This document shows, one piece after another, positions 36,511 through 46,739 of a stretch of DNA of 64,000 nucleotides. A program made the position numbers and the translations under genes. The stretch is taken from assembly GCF_027286305.1 (NCBI RefSeq), contig NZ_CP114599.1, positions 2,914,001 through 2,978,000 on the forward strand. The letters are read 5' to 3'. Source of the stretch: Phenylobacterium sp. NIBR 498073 (GTDB lineage: Bacteria > Pseudomonadota > Alphaproteobacteria > Caulobacterales > Caulobacteraceae). The number at the start of each line of letters is the position of its first letter. The first letter of the stretch is position 1. Below the pieces are notes generated by a model that was given only the letters and a program-made list of their open reading frames with translations, searched no databases and had not been told where the DNA came from.

Positions 36511-38325
36511 TCAGGCGGCCGCTTCCGGACCGCCGAAGCGTTCCAGCCACTCGGCGACCTGTTCGTTCTCGACCTTCTTGAACAACACCTCCGGCGCGGC
36601 GACCTTGCGGCCGGCCGGCAGGATGTCGAGCACCGCCGCCCCGGACGCGCTCGGCCATTCGCCGGGATAGCCCTCGCCCACCGCGATCGCGATCTTCTCG
36701 CAGGCGAAGGGGATGAACGGCTCCGACACCTTGGCGAACAGCGCGACCAAGTTCAGGCCGGTGCGCACCACCACCGCGGCGCGCTCGACGTCGGTCTTGA
36801 TCGCCGTCCACGGGGCGGCTTCGGTAAGATACTGGTTGCCCAGCACCCAAAGCTGCCGAAGGGTGGTGGTCGACTTGCGGAACTCCCGCGCCTCCATCAG
36901 TTCGGTCAGCTCGGCGAGCTTGGCGTTCACGTCGGCGTAGAGCTTGGTCTCAAGCTCGCCCGGCTCGCCGCCGGCCGGGACAACGCCCTCGAACCGCGCT
37001 TCGGTGAACTTCAGGATTCGATTGACGAAATTGCCCAGCACATCGGCCAGGTCGGCGTTCACCTGCGCCTGGAACTGCTCCCAGGTGAAGGTCGAGTCCG
37101 AGGTCTCCGGCGTATTGGCCGTCACCCACCAGCGCCAGTAGTCGGCCGGCAGCAGCTCCAGCGCGTGGTCCATGAACACCCCGCGCTTCTGCGAAGTCGA
37201 GAACTTGCCGCCGTAATAGTCCAGCCAATTGAAGCCCTTGAGCTGGTCGACCAGCTTCCAGGGGGCGTTGTTGACGACCTTCCAGGACCCGTTCGCCTCA
37301 AGCGTCTCGTTGATCCCGATCAGGGTGCAGGGGAAACCGACCGTGTGGAACGGCACGTTGTCCTTGCCCATGAACTCCACATAGGTGACGTCCGCCGCCT
37401 CGGCCCCGCGCCACCAGCGTTCCCACTCGGCGTCGGCGGCCGGACCGCGGCCTGCCTCGGCCGCGCGGGCGTCGGCCCACTCCCAGGTCGCGGCGATGTA
37501 CTCGATCGGCGCGTCGAACCAGACGTAGAACACCTTGCCCGCCAGGCCTTCGACGTCCGGCGTCCGGCCTTCCGGATCGGCGCCCCACTCAAAGGCGTTG
37601 ACCGGCACGCCCCACTCCAGGTCGCGTGTGATGCCGCGATCCTGCAGCCCCTCGTCAAGCCACTTCAGGGCGATGGAGGTAACCAGCAGCGGCCACTCGC
37701 CCTTCTTGCTGTCGATCCAGGCGCGCAGCTTGTCGGAGAACAGGCTCTGACGCAGGAACAGGTGCTTGGAATCGCGGATCTCGATGTCTTCCGAGCCCGA
37801 GACCGCCGAGCGCGGCTTGATCAGGTCGGCCGGGTCGAGCACCCGCGTGCAGTTCTCGCACTGGTCGCCGCGGGCGGCCTGGTAGCCGCAGTGCGGGCAG
37901 GTCCCGATCACGTAGCGGTCCGGCAGGAACCGCCTGTCGGCGTTCGAATAGACCTGCTGGGTGACCCGCTCCTCGATGAAGCCGGCCTCCCACAGCTGCT
38001 GGGCGAAGCGCTGGGTCAGCTTGTGGTTCTGCGGCGAGGAGGAGCGGCCGAAATGGTCCCATGACAGGCCGAACTTACGGCCTAGGTCGTGCTGCACGTC
38101 GTGCTGCTGGGCGCAGAAGGTCGCCGGATCGAGACCGGCTTCGGCCGCGGCCAGCTCGGTCGGCGTGCCATGTTCGTCGGTGGCGCAGATGTAGAGCGTC
38201 TCGCGCCCGCGCGCCCGCTGGAATCGCGCATAGACGTCGGCCGGCAGCATGGAGCCCGCAAGCGTCCCCAAGTGCTTGATCCCGTTGATGTAGGGCAAGG
38301 CCGAGGTGATGAGGATGCGGGACAT
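36511..38325 (-). CDS. metG: methionyl-tRNA synthetase
   Basis: 604 residues. The class I signature HLGT is at 18-21 and the second signature is KFSTSQKRG (in place of KMSKS, as in the MetG1 type). A zinc knuckle has Cys at 143, 146, 156 and 159. The C-terminal anticodon-binding helical domain follows; no tRNA-binding (Arc1-like) extension is present. It charges initiator and elongator tRNA-Met. It is a single gene, convergent with the EamA gene. Confidence 0.97.
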   Translation of the reverse strand: MSRILITSALPYINGIKHLGTLAGSMLPADVYARFQRARGRETLYICATDEHGTPTELAAAEAGLDPATFCAQQHDVQHDLGRKFGLSWDHFGRSSSPQNHKLTQRFAQQLWEAGFIEERVTQQVYSNADRRFLPDRYVIGTCPHCGYQAARGDQCENCTRVLDPADLIKPRSAVSGSEDIEIRDSKHLFLRQSLFSDKLRAWIDSKKGEWPLLVTSIALKWLDEGLQDRGITRDLEWGVPVNAFEWGADPEGRTPDVEGLAGKVFYVWFDAPIEYIAATWEWADARAAEAGRGPAADAEWERWWRGAEAADVTYVEFMGKDNVPFHTVGFPCTLIGINETLEANGSWKVVNNAPWKLVDQLKGFNWLDYYGGKFSTSQKRGVFMDHALELLPADYWRWWVTANTPETSDSTFTWEQFQAQVNADLADVLGNFVNRILKFTEARFEGVVPAGGEPGELETKLYADVNAKLAELTELMEAREFRKSTTTLRQLWVLGNQYLTEAAPWTAIKTDVERAAVVVRTGLNLVALFAKVSEPFIPFACEKIAIAVGEGYPGEWPSASGAAVLDILPAGRKVAAPEVLFKKVENEQVAEWLERFGGPEAAA

Positions 38326-38388
38326 GGCTTCTCTCGCAATGAGGAGGGAGGCGCGGCTTATAGGGCGCGGGGTCGGTTCGCGAAAGCG

Positions 38389-38742
38389 CTACAGCGGTCC
38401 CTTGAAGATGAACACCGCCCCGGCCGCGATCAGCGCGAAGCCGATCATATGGTTCAGCGTGAACCGCTCGCCCAGATAGGTGATCGAAAACACCGCGAAC
38501 ACGGCTAGGGTGATCACCTCCTGCATCGTCTTGAGCTCGGCCGGCGAATAGACCTCGCGGCCGATCCGGTTGGCCGGAACCGCCAGGCAGTATTCGAAGA
38601 ACGCGATTCCCCAGCTGACCAGCACCAGCAGCCAGATGGGCCGGTGCTCGACCTTCAAGTGCCCGTACCAGGCGAAGGTCATGAAGATGTTGGAGGCGAC
38701 GAGCAGCAGGATCGGCGCGATCATCGCCATTGAGGTTGGCAT
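38389..38742 (-). CDS. DUF486 family membrane protein
   Basis: 117 residues from ATG 38742, with GGAGCG upstream. Four transmembrane segments, with FMTFAWYGHLK near the N-terminus and SPAELKTMQEVITLAVFAVFS before the last helices, fit the DUF486 (small DMT-like) family. Function unknown. It is divergent from potF. Confidence 0.85.
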   Translation of the reverse strand: MPTSMAMIAPILLLVASNIFMTFAWYGHLKVEHRPIWLLVLVSWGIAFFEYCLAVPANRIGREVYSPAELKTMQEVITLAVFAVFSITYLGERFTLNHMIGFALIAAGAVFIFKGPL

Positions 38743-38767
38743 CGGAAGCGCTCCTTGCGCATTAGCA

Positions 38768-38796
38768 CTTAAAATCTGTCGGCTTGGCCCTATAAG
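38768..38796 (+). promoter_or_regulatory. candidate promoter of the pot operon
   Basis: CTTAAA (38768-38773) and TATAAG (38791-38796) with a 17-base gap, 30 bases before potF. The -10 is good, the -35 weak. Confidence 0.4.
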
Positions 38797-38825
38797 CTGC
38801 CCTTCGGGCAAGTTGGAGAGTGGGC

Positions 38826-39935
38826 ATGTGGACGAAGGCGCTGGGCACGGCTGCGGTCCTGGCTATGAGCGTGACGCTGGCCGCCTGCGGTCAGGGCGGC
38901 GGCGCGGCCAAGGACCAGACGCTGAAGATCTATAACTGGTCGGACTATATCGATCCCCAGATCCTTGCCGACTTCACCAAGGAAACCGGAATCAAGGTCC
39001 AGTACGACACCTTTGATTCCAATGAGATTCTCGAGACCAAGGTCCTGCAGGGCAACACCGGTTACGACATTGTCGCGCCGTCGAACCACAACATCCCCCG
39101 CTACATCATCGCCGGCGCGATCGCCCCGCTCGACAAGTCCAAGCTGCCGAACAACAAGAACCTGTGGCCCGACATCATGAGCCACATGGAGCCCTTCGAT
39201 CCGGGCCAGAAATACACCGTCCCCTACATGTGGGGCACCATCGGCATCGGCTACAATGTCAAGGAAGTGGCCAAGCGCCTGCCGGGCGTCGCCATCGACA
39301 GCTGGTCGGTGGTGTTCGATCCCGCCAACCTCGCCAAGCTCAAGGACTGCGGCGTCTACTATCTCGATGCGTCCGAGGACATGTACGCGGTCGCGCTGAA
39401 CTACCTGGGCAAGGACCCGAACTCCAAGAACGTCGCCGACTACCAGGCCGCCACCGACATGATGGTCAAGGCCCGTCCGTTCGTGCGCAAGTTCCACTCG
39501 TCGGAGTACGTCGAGGCCCTGGCCAACGGCGACATCTGCGTGGCGGTCGGCTACTCGGGCGACATCCTGCAGGCCAAGACCCGCGCCGAAGAGGCCAAGA
39601 ACGGCGTCGAACTCGCCTATGTCATCCCCAAGGAAGGCAGCCAGGTCTGGTTCGACGTGTTCGCCATTCCGGCCGATGCGCCCAACCCGACCGCCGCCTA
39701 TAAGTTCCTCGACTACATGCTGCGCCCCGAAGTCATCGCCAAGGCTTCGAACTACACCCAGTACGCCAACGCCAACCTGCCGGCGACGCCGATGGTCGAC
39801 GCCGCGGTGCGGAGCGACCCGAACGTCTATCCGACGCCGGACCTCTTCAAGCGCCTCTTCGTGACCACCACCAAGGACCAGGCTCTGCTGCGCGAGGTCA
39901 CGCGCATGTGGACCCGGGTGCAGACCGGCCAGTAG
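38826..39935 (+). CDS. potF: polyamine ABC transporter substrate-binding protein (PotF-like)
   Basis: 369 residues from ATG 38826 (a GTG two codons earlier is possible). LAAC at the end of the signal segment suggests a lipoprotein. The mature protein matches PotF closely: IYNWSDYIDPQ, GYDIVAPSN, PYMWGTIGIGYNV, DICVAVGYSGDI and RPEVIAKASNYTQYANAN. It should capture putrescine or spermidine outside the inner membrane. First gene of potF-potG-potH-potI. Confidence 0.93.
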   Translation: MWTKALGTAAVLAMSVTLAACGQGGGAAKDQTLKIYNWSDYIDPQILADFTKETGIKVQYDTFDSNEILETKVLQGNTGYDIVAPSNHNIPRYIIAGAIAPLDKSKLPNNKNLWPDIMSHMEPFDPGQKYTVPYMWGTIGIGYNVKEVAKRLPGVAIDSWSVVFDPANLAKLKDCGVYYLDASEDMYAVALNYLGKDPNSKNVADYQAATDMMVKARPFVRKFHSSEYVEALANGDICVAVGYSGDILQAKTRAEEAKNGVELAYVIPKEGSQVWFDVFAIPADAPNPTAAYKFLDYMLRPEVIAKASNYTQYANANLPATPMVDAAVRSDPNVYPTPDLFKRLFVTTTKDQALLREVTRMWTRVQTGQ

Positions 39936-39947
39936 GAAGGCGGGTAC

Positions 39948-41111
39948 ATGACCGAACGCAGCCGCCCGCGCCTGAACATCGGCGCGGTCCGTTCGACCTT
40001 TGCCCCTTGGGCGGACCCCACGGCCAAGCCGTTGGTGCGCTTCGAAAAGGTGGTGAAACGCTTTGACGGCGAGACCGCCGTCAACGGCGTCTCGCTCGAT
40101 ATCTATCCCGGAGAGTTCTTCGCCCTGCTCGGCCCATCCGGATGCGGCAAGACTACGCTCATGCGCCTGCTGGCCGGCTTCGAGACGCCGGACGAGGGCC
40201 GCGTGCTGCTGGCCGGCGAGGACCTGGCCGGCAAGCGCCCGCATGAGCGGCCGGTCAACATGATGTTCCAGTCCTACGCGCTGTTCCCCCACCTGAGCGT
40301 GGAAAAGAACATCGCCTTCGGCCTGAAGCAGCAGGGCATGCCCAAGGACGAGATCGCCGCCCGCGTGGCCGAGATGCTCTCCCTCGTCCGCCTCGATGGG
40401 CTGGCCCGGCGCAAGCCGCACCAGCTGTCCGGCGGGCAGCGCCAGCGCGTCGCCCTGGCCCGCGCCATCGCCCCGCGGCCCAAGATGCTGCTGCTCGACG
40501 AACCGCTGGCCGCGCTCGACAAGAAGCTGCGCGAGGAGACCCAGTGGGAGCTGATGGCCCTGCAGCAACAGCTGGGCATGACCTTCCTGATCGTCACCCA
40601 CGACCAGGAAGAGGCCATGGTCACCGCCGACCGCATCGCGGTGATGCGCGCCGGCCAGATCGTGCAGATGGGCCGCCCCGCCGACGTCTATGAGGCGCCC
40701 AATTCGCGCTACGTGGCGGACTTCATCGGCGACGTGAACATCTTCGAGGGCGTGGCCGAGCACGCAGACGGCCTGACCGTCCGCATGGCTAGCAGCGACT
40801 CGCCGCAGGGCTTCGACATCGTCGAGGACGACCGCATCCCGGTCGGCTCCACCGCCTGGCTGGCGGTGCGGCCGGAAAAGATCCAGGTCCACCTGGACGA
40901 GCCGCCGCCCGGCCCCAACCGCATGGGCGGCAAGGTCGCCGACATCGGCTACCTCGGCGACTGGACCACCTATCTGGTCGAACTCGACAGCGGCAGGATG
41001 ATCCGCGCGGCCCGCGCCAACGCCACCCGTTTCGTCGACCGCCCGGTCGACTGGGACGATCAGGTCTGGCTGACCTTCGCCCGCGACGCGGGCGTGGTGC
41101 TGACCCAGTGA
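39948..41111 (+). CDS. potG: polyamine ABC transporter ATP-binding protein
   Basis: 387 residues. Walker A GPSGCGKTT at 62-70, signature LSGGQRQRVALARA, Walker B LLLDEPLAALD and the switch His in VTHDQEEAM are all intact. A C-terminal TOBE-type regulatory domain follows. It powers uptake through the two permeases below. It starts 12 bases after potF and its TGA overlaps the GTG of potH. Confidence 0.95.
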   Translation: MTERSRPRLNIGAVRSTFAPWADPTAKPLVRFEKVVKRFDGETAVNGVSLDIYPGEFFALLGPSGCGKTTLMRLLAGFETPDEGRVLLAGEDLAGKRPHERPVNMMFQSYALFPHLSVEKNIAFGLKQQGMPKDEIAARVAEMLSLVRLDGLARRKPHQLSGGQRQRVALARAIAPRPKMLLLDEPLAALDKKLREETQWELMALQQQLGMTFLIVTHDQEEAMVTADRIAVMRAGQIVQMGRPADVYEAPNSRYVADFIGDVNIFEGVAEHADGLTVRMASSDSPQGFDIVEDDRIPVGSTAWLAVRPEKIQVHLDEPPPGPNRMGGKVADIGYLGDWTTYLVELDSGRMIRAARANATRFVDRPVDWDDQVWLTFARDAGVVLTQ

Positions 41112-42004
41112 AGGTGCGCGGCGACCGGACCGGCCTGGCGGCGCTCGCGCCGTTCCTGTGGCTGGGCCTGTTCTTCCTGTTCCCGTTCCTGCTGGTCGCC
41201 AAGCTGTCGCTGTCGGAGACGGCGCTGGCCATGCCGCCGTACGCGCCGCGCCTCGACTGGTCGCAGGGGCTGGCCGGATTGCGGACCTTCCTGGCCGGCC
41301 TCGACTTCGAGACCTACGCCCGGCTGCCGACCGACCGACTTTACGTCGTCGCCTACCTTTCCAGCCTGAAGTTCGCCGGCGTCGCGACCTTCATCCTGCT
41401 GCTGCTCGGCTATCCGCTGGCCTACGCCATGGCCCGCTGCACGCCTTCGGTGCGCAAGGCGCTCCTGATGGCGGTGATCCTGCCTTTCTGGACCAGCTTC
41501 CTGATCCGGGTCTATGCGCTGATCGGCATCCTCAAGCCGGAAGGCCTGCTGAACGTCGCCCTGCGTGCGGTCGGTCTTGAGCCCGTCTCGCTGCTCAACA
41601 CCGACACCGCCATCTATATCGGCCTGGTCTACGCCTATCTGCCGTTCATGGTCCTGCCGCTCTATGCGGTGCTTGAGCGCCAGCAGCACGACCTGCTTGA
41701 GGCCGCCGCCGATCTCGGCTGCACGCCGATCGAGGCCTTCTGGCGGGTGACCTTCCCGCTCTCGCTGCCCGGCGTCGCGGCCGGATCCCTGCTCTGCTTC
41801 ATCCCGATGGTCGGCGAGTTCGTGATCCCCGACCTGCTCGGCGGTTCCTCAACCCTGATGCTCGGCAAGACCATCTGGACCGAGTTCTTCGCCAATCGGG
41901 ACTGGCCCGCCGCCTCGGCGGTGGCGATCGTGCTGCTGTTCACCCTGGTGATCCCGATCGTGCTCTACCAGCGCCAGCAGGCCAAGCTGACGGAGCTCGG
42001 GTGA
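41108..42004 (+). CDS. potH: polyamine ABC transporter permease PotH-like
   Basis: 298 residues with a GTG start overlapping the potG stop (GTGA). Six transmembrane helices; the EAA loop that contacts the ATPase reads EAAADLGCTPIEAFWRVTFPLSLPG. One half of the inner-membrane channel. Overlaps potI. Confidence 0.94.
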   Translation: MKVRGDRTGLAALAPFLWLGLFFLFPFLLVAKLSLSETALAMPPYAPRLDWSQGLAGLRTFLAGLDFETYARLPTDRLYVVAYLSSLKFAGVATFILLLLGYPLAYAMARCTPSVRKALLMAVILPFWTSFLIRVYALIGILKPEGLLNVALRAVGLEPVSLLNTDTAIYIGLVYAYLPFMVLPLYAVLERQQHDLLEAAADLGCTPIEAFWRVTFPLSLPGVAAGSLLCFIPMVGEFVIPDLLGGSSTLMLGKTIWTEFFANRDWPAASAVAIVLLFTLVIPIVLYQRQQAKLTELG

Positions 42005-42792
42005 TGAAGCGCGGCCTCACAGGCTTCAACATCGCCGCCCTGGTCGTCGGCTTCGGGTTCCTCTACCTGCCGATCGTCCTGCTGGTGATCTACTCGTTCA
42101 ACGCCAGCCGGCTGGTGACGGTGTGGGGCGGCTTCTCGACCCGCTGGTACGCCTCGCTGTTCCGCAATGAGCAGCTCCTGGACGCGATCTGGGTGACCTT
42201 CAGGGTCGGCCTGATCTCGGCGACCATCGCCACAGTCCTGGGCACGCTGGCGGCCATCGCGCTCGTCCGCGCCGGGCGGTTCCGGGGACGCACCCTGTTC
42301 TCGGGCATGGTGTTCGCGCCCCTGGTGATGCCCGAGGTGATCCTCGGCCTGTCGCTTCTGCTGCTGTTTGTTTCTCTCGGCATGCCGCGCGGGTTCTGGA
42401 CCGTCACCGTCAGCCACGCGACCATCACCATGTGCTACGCCTGCGTGGTCATCCAGGCCCGCCTCGCCGCCTTCGACCGTCAGCTAGAGGAAGCCGCCCA
42501 GGATCTCGGCTGCCCGCCGTTCAAGTCCTTCTTCCTGGTCACCCTGCCCAGCATCGCCCCCGCCGTGGCGGCGGCATGGATGCTCGCCTTTACGCTGTCG
42601 CTCGACGACCTGGTGATCGCCAGCTTCACCTCTGGCCCCGGGGCCACCACCCTGCCGATGCGGATCTACAGCCAGGTGCGCCTGGGCGTCAGCCCTGAGA
42701 TCAACGCCGTCTCGACCCTGCTCATCGGCCTGGTCGCCACCGGCGTGATCGCCGCCTACCTCTTTCAGCTGCGCCGCAAGACCGACGATTAG
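42004..42792 (+). CDS. potI: polyamine ABC transporter permease PotI-like
   Basis: 262 residues from ATG 42004, which shares a base with the potH TGA. Six transmembrane helices; EAA loop EAAQDLGCPPFKSFFLVTLPSIAP; the DDLVIASFTSGPG stretch is typical of PotI/PotC. Completes the potFGHI transporter. No terminator is seen after it. Confidence 0.94.
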   Translation: MKRGLTGFNIAALVVGFGFLYLPIVLLVIYSFNASRLVTVWGGFSTRWYASLFRNEQLLDAIWVTFRVGLISATIATVLGTLAAIALVRAGRFRGRTLFSGMVFAPLVMPEVILGLSLLLLFVSLGMPRGFWTVTVSHATITMCYACVVIQARLAAFDRQLEEAAQDLGCPPFKSFFLVTLPSIAPAVAAAWMLAFTLSLDDLVIASFTSGPGATTLPMRIYSQVRLGVSPEINAVSTLLIGLVATGVIAAYLFQLRRKTDD

Positions 42793-42914
42793 TCCGCGGC
42801 GTTCAGCCGGTTCGCCCGGGCGGAGAGATAGGCATAGAGGGCTTCGACCTCGTCCCGCGCGAACACTTTGAAGTCCGAGCGCGCTGCCCGGGTATGACGC
42901 CCACGCGCCGTCCA
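42789..42914 (-). pseudogene. possible cytochrome c C-terminal remnant
   Basis: Between potI and the amidase, the minus strand has a short open stretch ending in TAA at 42789, reading SDFKVFARDEVEALYAYLSAR near its end. This resembles the last helix of c-type cytochromes (EV..LYAYL) but has no heme motif or start. It is in the same frame as the amidase and follows its TAG. Probably the tail of a deleted gene, but too short to be sure. Confidence 0.3.
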
Positions 42915-44327
42915 CTAGAGCGGGGCGACCCGGTCGAACCAGGGCCGGGCCTGCTCCAACTGACCGGCCAGCCGGAACAGCAGCGCCTCATCGCCCATGC
43001 GGCCGACGAACTGGATGCCGATCGGCAGACCGCCCTGGCTCCAGGCCAGCGGAACCGACATCGCCGGCTGGCCGGTGTTGTTGAACGCCTGGGTGTTGGG
43101 CATGAACTTGAACAGCCGCTGGGTATATTCGCGCGGGTCTTCGGTCAGGTGGCCGACCGGGATCGCCGGGCTGCCCAGGGTCGACATCAGCAGCACGTCG
43201 TACTGCTGGAACAGGCCCGCCATCGCCCGCCCATAGGCGTGGATCGCCGCCAGGCCGCGGACATAGTTGGCGCCGGTGACCTGCTTGCCGCGCTGGTACA
43301 TCAGCCAGGTCAGCATCTCGACATCGCCCTGCGCCACCGGACGGCCGCGGCGCTCGCCCTCGGCGTCCAGCGTCGCGGCGATGCTGGCCGCGATCACGTC
43401 GCCGGCGCCCTGCTGCATCGCGGCCAGGTCCCCCGGCACGCGCACCTCCTCGACCATGTGGCCCATCCCCTCGCACAGCCGGGCCGCGTCGAGCACGGCG
43501 GCCGCGCATTCCGGGTCCAGGCCGTCGGAGGCCAGCGCCGCGGTGGTGAAGCCGATGGCCAGCTTGCCGGGGTCGCGGCGCGCCTCCTCGGCGAACGGCC
43601 GCTCGGGCGGGGCCAGGAAATAGGGATCGCCAGGCTGCGGCTGGCACACCGCATCCAGCAGCGCGGCGCTGTCGCGCACCGAGCGTGTCACCGCATGCTG
43701 GATCGAGGCGCCGCCCCACCCCTCGCCCATCGGCGCGAACGACACCCGCCCGCGCGACGGCTTCATCCCGAACAGCCCGCAGGCCGAGGCCGGGGTGCGG
43801 ATCGACCCGCCCCCGTCGCTGGCGTGCGCGGCCGGCACGATGCCCGCGGCCACCGCCGCCGCCGCGCCGCCCGATGAACCGCCCGGCGTGCGGCCGGTGT
43901 CCCAGGGATTGCGGCAGACGCCCAGCAGCGCCGGCTCGGTCACCGGCATCAGGCCGAACTCCGGCGTATTGGTCTTGCCGAACAGCACCAGCCCCGCGTC
44001 CTTGTAGGCGGTCGTAATCGCGCTGTCGGCGGCCGCGGTCGCGTCGCGGAACACCGCCGAGCCCGCCGTCGTCGGCGCGCCCTCGAGCTGCGCGCCCAGG
44101 TCTTTCAGGAGAAAGGGCACCCCCGCCATCGGCCCGCCCCAGATGTCGCGCTTGACGTCCTGGCGGCCCCATTCGGTGAGGTCCATGGTCACGGCGTTGA
44201 TCTTCGGATTGACCGCCGCCATTCGCGCCACCGCGGTCTCCAGCAACTCCGAGGGGCTGACCTCGCCCTTCGACACCAGGCCGGCCAAGCCTACGGCGTC
44301 GTGCTTGCGGTACTCTTCGAAGTTCAT
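42915..44327 (-). CDS. amidase signature family protein
   Basis: 470 residues from ATG 44327 after GGAGCG. The Ser-cisSer-Lys triad is visible: Lys75 in LLKDLGA, cis-Ser151 in [15 protein letters not shown] and nucleophile Ser175 in [11 protein letters not shown]. Full family length. It hydrolyses an amide; the substrate cannot be told (the family includes nitrile-pathway amidases, 6-aminohexanoate hydrolases and others). It is a separate gene 73 bases after the hemerythrin. Confidence 0.9.
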   Translation of the reverse strand: MNFEEYRKHDAVGLAGLVSKGEVSPSELLETAVARMAAVNPKINAVTMDLTEWGRQDVKRDIWGGPMAGVPFLLKDLGAQLEGAPTTAGSAVFRDATAAADSAITTAYKDAGLVLFGKTNTPEFGLMPVTEPALLGVCRNPWDTGRTPGGSSGGAAAAVAAGIVPAAHASDGGGSIRTPASACGLFGMKPSRGRVSFAPMGEGWGGASIQHAVTRSVRDSAALLDAVCQPQPGDPYFLAPPERPFAEEARRDPGKLAIGFTTAALASDGLDPECAAAVLDAARLCEGMGHMVEEVRVPGDLAAMQQGAGDVIAASIAATLDAEGERRGRPVAQGDVEMLTWLMYQRGKQVTGANYVRGLAAIHAYGRAMAGLFQQYDVLLMSTLGSPAIPVGHLTEDPREYTQRLFKFMPNTQAFNNTGQPAMSVPLAWSQGGLPIGIQFVGRMGDEALLFRLAGQLEQARPWFDRVAPL

Positions 44328-44400
44328 GGCGCGCTCCCTGCGTTTGCCGCAGGTGACCATAGGCGCGCGCCTATTCCAACCTCAGGTGATGGTGACCACT

Positions 44401-44925
44401 CTAGTGGCGCATGCCGACGTGCTCGATGACGGCCCCGCGCATCGAATGGGTCTGCTGAATCGGCAGGCCCGTGGTCTCGAACTGGGTCTTCAGCTGGGTC
44501 TTGCGCGCCAGCAGCCGCTCGCCCAGTTCGTCCATGTCGAGGCCAGCGCGCCGCGCCTGGGCGAACATGCCCTCCGAGCGCATCTCCTCCTCATGGACAT
44601 GGTGGCGGATCTCCTCGGACAGCACCTTGACCTTGGCGTCATAGAACGCCTCGTTCGGCGCGGCGTCCGACAGCTCCGCGATCATCAGCTTGGCCCCGTC
44701 GTGCTCGACATAGGCCTCGTCCAGCGTGCTGTCCTCGATCGCGCCGCGGCAGGCCGGATAGAAGATCTCTTCCTCGATCATCGTGTGCACCGTCAGGTCG
44801 ACGCAGATCTGATGAACGATCGCGGCCTTGCGTCCCGCCCCGCGCGCGGACTTGAAGTCCTCGAACAGGGCCTCGACCGCGCGATGATCGGCCTTGAGCA
44901 AAGCGATGGCGTCGGGGGCGGCCAT
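44401..44925 (-). CDS. hemerythrin-domain protein
   Basis: 174 residues from ATG 44925, after AGGAGG. HHE-type iron ligands appear as ADHRAVEALFEDF, HTMIEEEIFYPA, then EHDGAK and HHVHEEEMRSEG. Such four-helix bundles bind a di-iron centre and sense or handle oxygen, NO or iron. A C-terminal tail of about 35 residues follows. It lies downstream of the KgtP-like permease on the same strand. Confidence 0.87.
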   Translation of the reverse strand: MAAPDAIALLKADHRAVEALFEDFKSARGAGRKAAIVHQICVDLTVHTMIEEEIFYPACRGAIEDSTLDEAYVEHDGAKLMIAELSDAAPNEAFYDAKVKVLSEEIRHHVHEEEMRSEGMFAQARRAGLDMDELGERLLARKTQLKTQFETTGLPIQQTHSMRGAVIEHVGMRH

Positions 44926-44982
44926 GGGGTTCCTCCTGGGGTTCGTTTCCAGGAACAACCCGCGCTCGGCCCCGCTGTTCCG

Positions 44983-46275
44983 TCAGTCTTCGGCGATCTC
45001 GCTGTGCTTCCGCGTGTCGCGCATCCGCAGGTAGGTGATGAGCGAGATGCCGATCATGCCGGTGACGTACCAGTAGAAGCCGCTTTCCATCCCCTGGCTC
45101 TTGAACCACAGCGCCACATACTCCGCCGTGCCGCCGAAGATCGTGTTGGCCAGCGCATAGGGCAGCGCGACCCCCAGCGCCCGGATGTGGGCCGGGAACA
45201 GCTCGGCCTTCACCACCGCGTTGATGGAGGTGTAGCCGGTGACGATGATCAGGGCGCCCAGCACGATGGCGAAGGCGACATAGGGATCGCTGGTCTTCGA
45301 GAGCGTCGTGAAGATCAGGTAGGTGAAGGCCACCCCCATCACGCCGAACGCGATCATCAGCGGCTTGCGCCCGATCTTGTCCGACAGCGCCCCGGCCGCC
45401 GGCTGGATCAGCATGTAGACGAACAGGGCCGCGGCGCTGATCGCGGTCGCCGTCTCACGGCTGAAGCCCGAGGTGTTGACCAGGAATTTCTGCATGTAGG
45501 TCGAGTAGGCGTAGAAGGCGAGCGTCCCGCCCGCCGTCAGGGCGATGACCACGAACGCCTGCCGCGGATAGTGCCTGAACAGCGCAAACCCGCTCGACTT
45601 CGGCGCATCGCTCGCCTGGGCGTTCTTGAACGACTCGGTCTCGGCCAGGCCGCGGCGCAGGTAAAAGACCACCACCGCCAGCGCCCCGCCGATCACGAAC
45701 GGAATCCGCCAGCCCCAGGCCTCGAGGTCCGGCTCGGGCAGGATCGCCTGCAGCGCCAGCAGGACCAGCAAAGCCAGCAGCTGCCCCGAGATCAGCGTCA
45801 CGTACTGGAAGGACGAGAAGAAGCCGCGGCGCTGCTTGCCGGCCATTTCGCTGAGATAGGTGGCGCTGGCGCCGTATTCGCCGCCGACGCTCAGGCCCTG
45901 CATCAGGCGGGCCAGCACCAGCAGGGCCGGCGCGATCCACCCGATCTGGTCATAGCCCGGCGTCAGGGCGATCAGCAGCGAACCGGCGCACATCAGCGAC
46001 ACCGACAGCGTCAGGCCCGCCTTGCGCCCCCTGCGGTCGGAGTAGATGCCCATGATCCAGGCCCCGATGGGCCGCATCAGGAAGCCGACGGCGAACACAG
46101 CCGCGGCGTTCAGCAGCTGGGCGGTGCGGTCTCCAGCCGGGAAGAAGATCGGCGCGAAGTAAAGGGTGAAGGCGGAATAGACGTACCAGTCGTACCACTC
46201 GACCAGATTGCCGGTGGACCCGCCGATGATCGACTTCAGTCGATGCCGACGGTCGGCGGCTGCGCTATCGGCCAT
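44983..46275 (-). CDS. kgtP: MFS dicarboxylate permease, KgtP-like
   Basis: 430 residues, twelve transmembrane helices, of the metabolite:H+ symporter subfamily. The N-terminal GGSTGNLVEWYDWYVYSAF, the loop DRRGRKAGL after helix 2 and RLMQGLSVGGEYGASATYLSE are close to E. coli KgtP, the alpha-ketoglutarate/H+ symporter. Substrate is therefore likely 2-oxoglutarate or a similar dicarboxylate, by inference. It lies after gdx but a terminator separates them. Confidence 0.85.
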   Translation of the reverse strand: MADSAAADRRHRLKSIIGGSTGNLVEWYDWYVYSAFTLYFAPIFFPAGDRTAQLLNAAAVFAVGFLMRPIGAWIMGIYSDRRGRKAGLTLSVSLMCAGSLLIALTPGYDQIGWIAPALLVLARLMQGLSVGGEYGASATYLSEMAGKQRRGFFSSFQYVTLISGQLLALLVLLALQAILPEPDLEAWGWRIPFVIGGALAVVVFYLRRGLAETESFKNAQASDAPKSSGFALFRHYPRQAFVVIALTAGGTLAFYAYSTYMQKFLVNTSGFSRETATAISAAALFVYMLIQPAAGALSDKIGRKPLMIAFGVMGVAFTYLIFTTLSKTSDPYVAFAIVLGALIIVTGYTSINAVVKAELFPAHIRALGVALPYALANTIFGGTAEYVALWFKSQGMESGFYWYVTGMIGISLITYLRMRDTRKHSEIAED

Positions 46276-46304
46276 GAAGCCCCTCCCCCTGGGGAATCAG
46301 AAAC

Positions 46305-46333
46305 AAGCGGCCGGCGCTCTTTCGGCGCCGGCC
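46305..46333 (-). terminator. gdx terminator
   Basis: On the minus strand GGCCGGCGC and GCGCCGGCC (arms 46325-46333 and 46309-46317) pair around a 7-base loop, followed by GCTTGTTTCTG. Moderately T-rich tail. Separates gdx from the permease. Confidence 0.65.
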
Positions 46334-46398
46334 GGTCGCCCGGAGACTACTTCCGGACGGAGGTTTCTTCCTAGGGCCTCGCGCCCAGTTCGCGCGAT

Positions 46399-46719
46399 CT
46401 ATTGCGTGCTCGAGAGCTTCATCAGCACCAGGCCGCCGACGATCATCACCGCGGCCAGGATGCGCACCACGCTGACCTGCTCGCCCAGCACCGCAATGCC
46501 GACGAGGAACGCGCCGACCGCCCCGATGCCGGTCCAGACCGTATAGGCCGTGCCCAGCGGCAGGGTGCGCATCGCCACCGACAGCAGGCCGAAGCTGGCG
46601 ATCATGGTCCCGATGGTGATCACGCTCGGCACGAGCTTGGTGAACCCGTGCGACTGCTTCATTGCGAACGCCCAGACCACCTCGAGCAGTCCGGCGATAA
46701 ACAGAAGAATCCAGGCCAT
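46399..46719 (-). CDS. gdx: SMR-family guanidinium exporter Gdx (SugE)
   Basis: 106 residues from ATG 46719, after AAAGGAGG. Four transmembrane helices with the essential Glu13 in [13 protein letters not shown], and [22 protein letters not shown], which distinguish SugE/Gdx from EmrE. Gdx proteins export guanidinium in exchange for protons as antiparallel dimers. A candidate guanidine-II riboswitch lies just upstream, strongly supporting this role over general drug efflux. Confidence 0.93.
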   Translation of the reverse strand: MAWILLFIAGLLEVVWAFAMKQSHGFTKLVPSVITIGTMIASFGLLSVAMRTLPLGTAYTVWTGIGAVGAFLVGIAVLGEQVSVVRILAAVMIVGGLVLMKLSSTQ

Positions 46720-46739
46720 GCGGCCCTCCTTTCGAAGAG

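Noticed and set aside
42915..46719. Guanidine-degradation operon formed by gdx, the permease, the hemerythrin and the amidase
   Set aside because: A terminator follows gdx, the amidase does not resemble allophanate hydrolase specifically, and no urea carboxylase or guanidine hydrolase gene is present.
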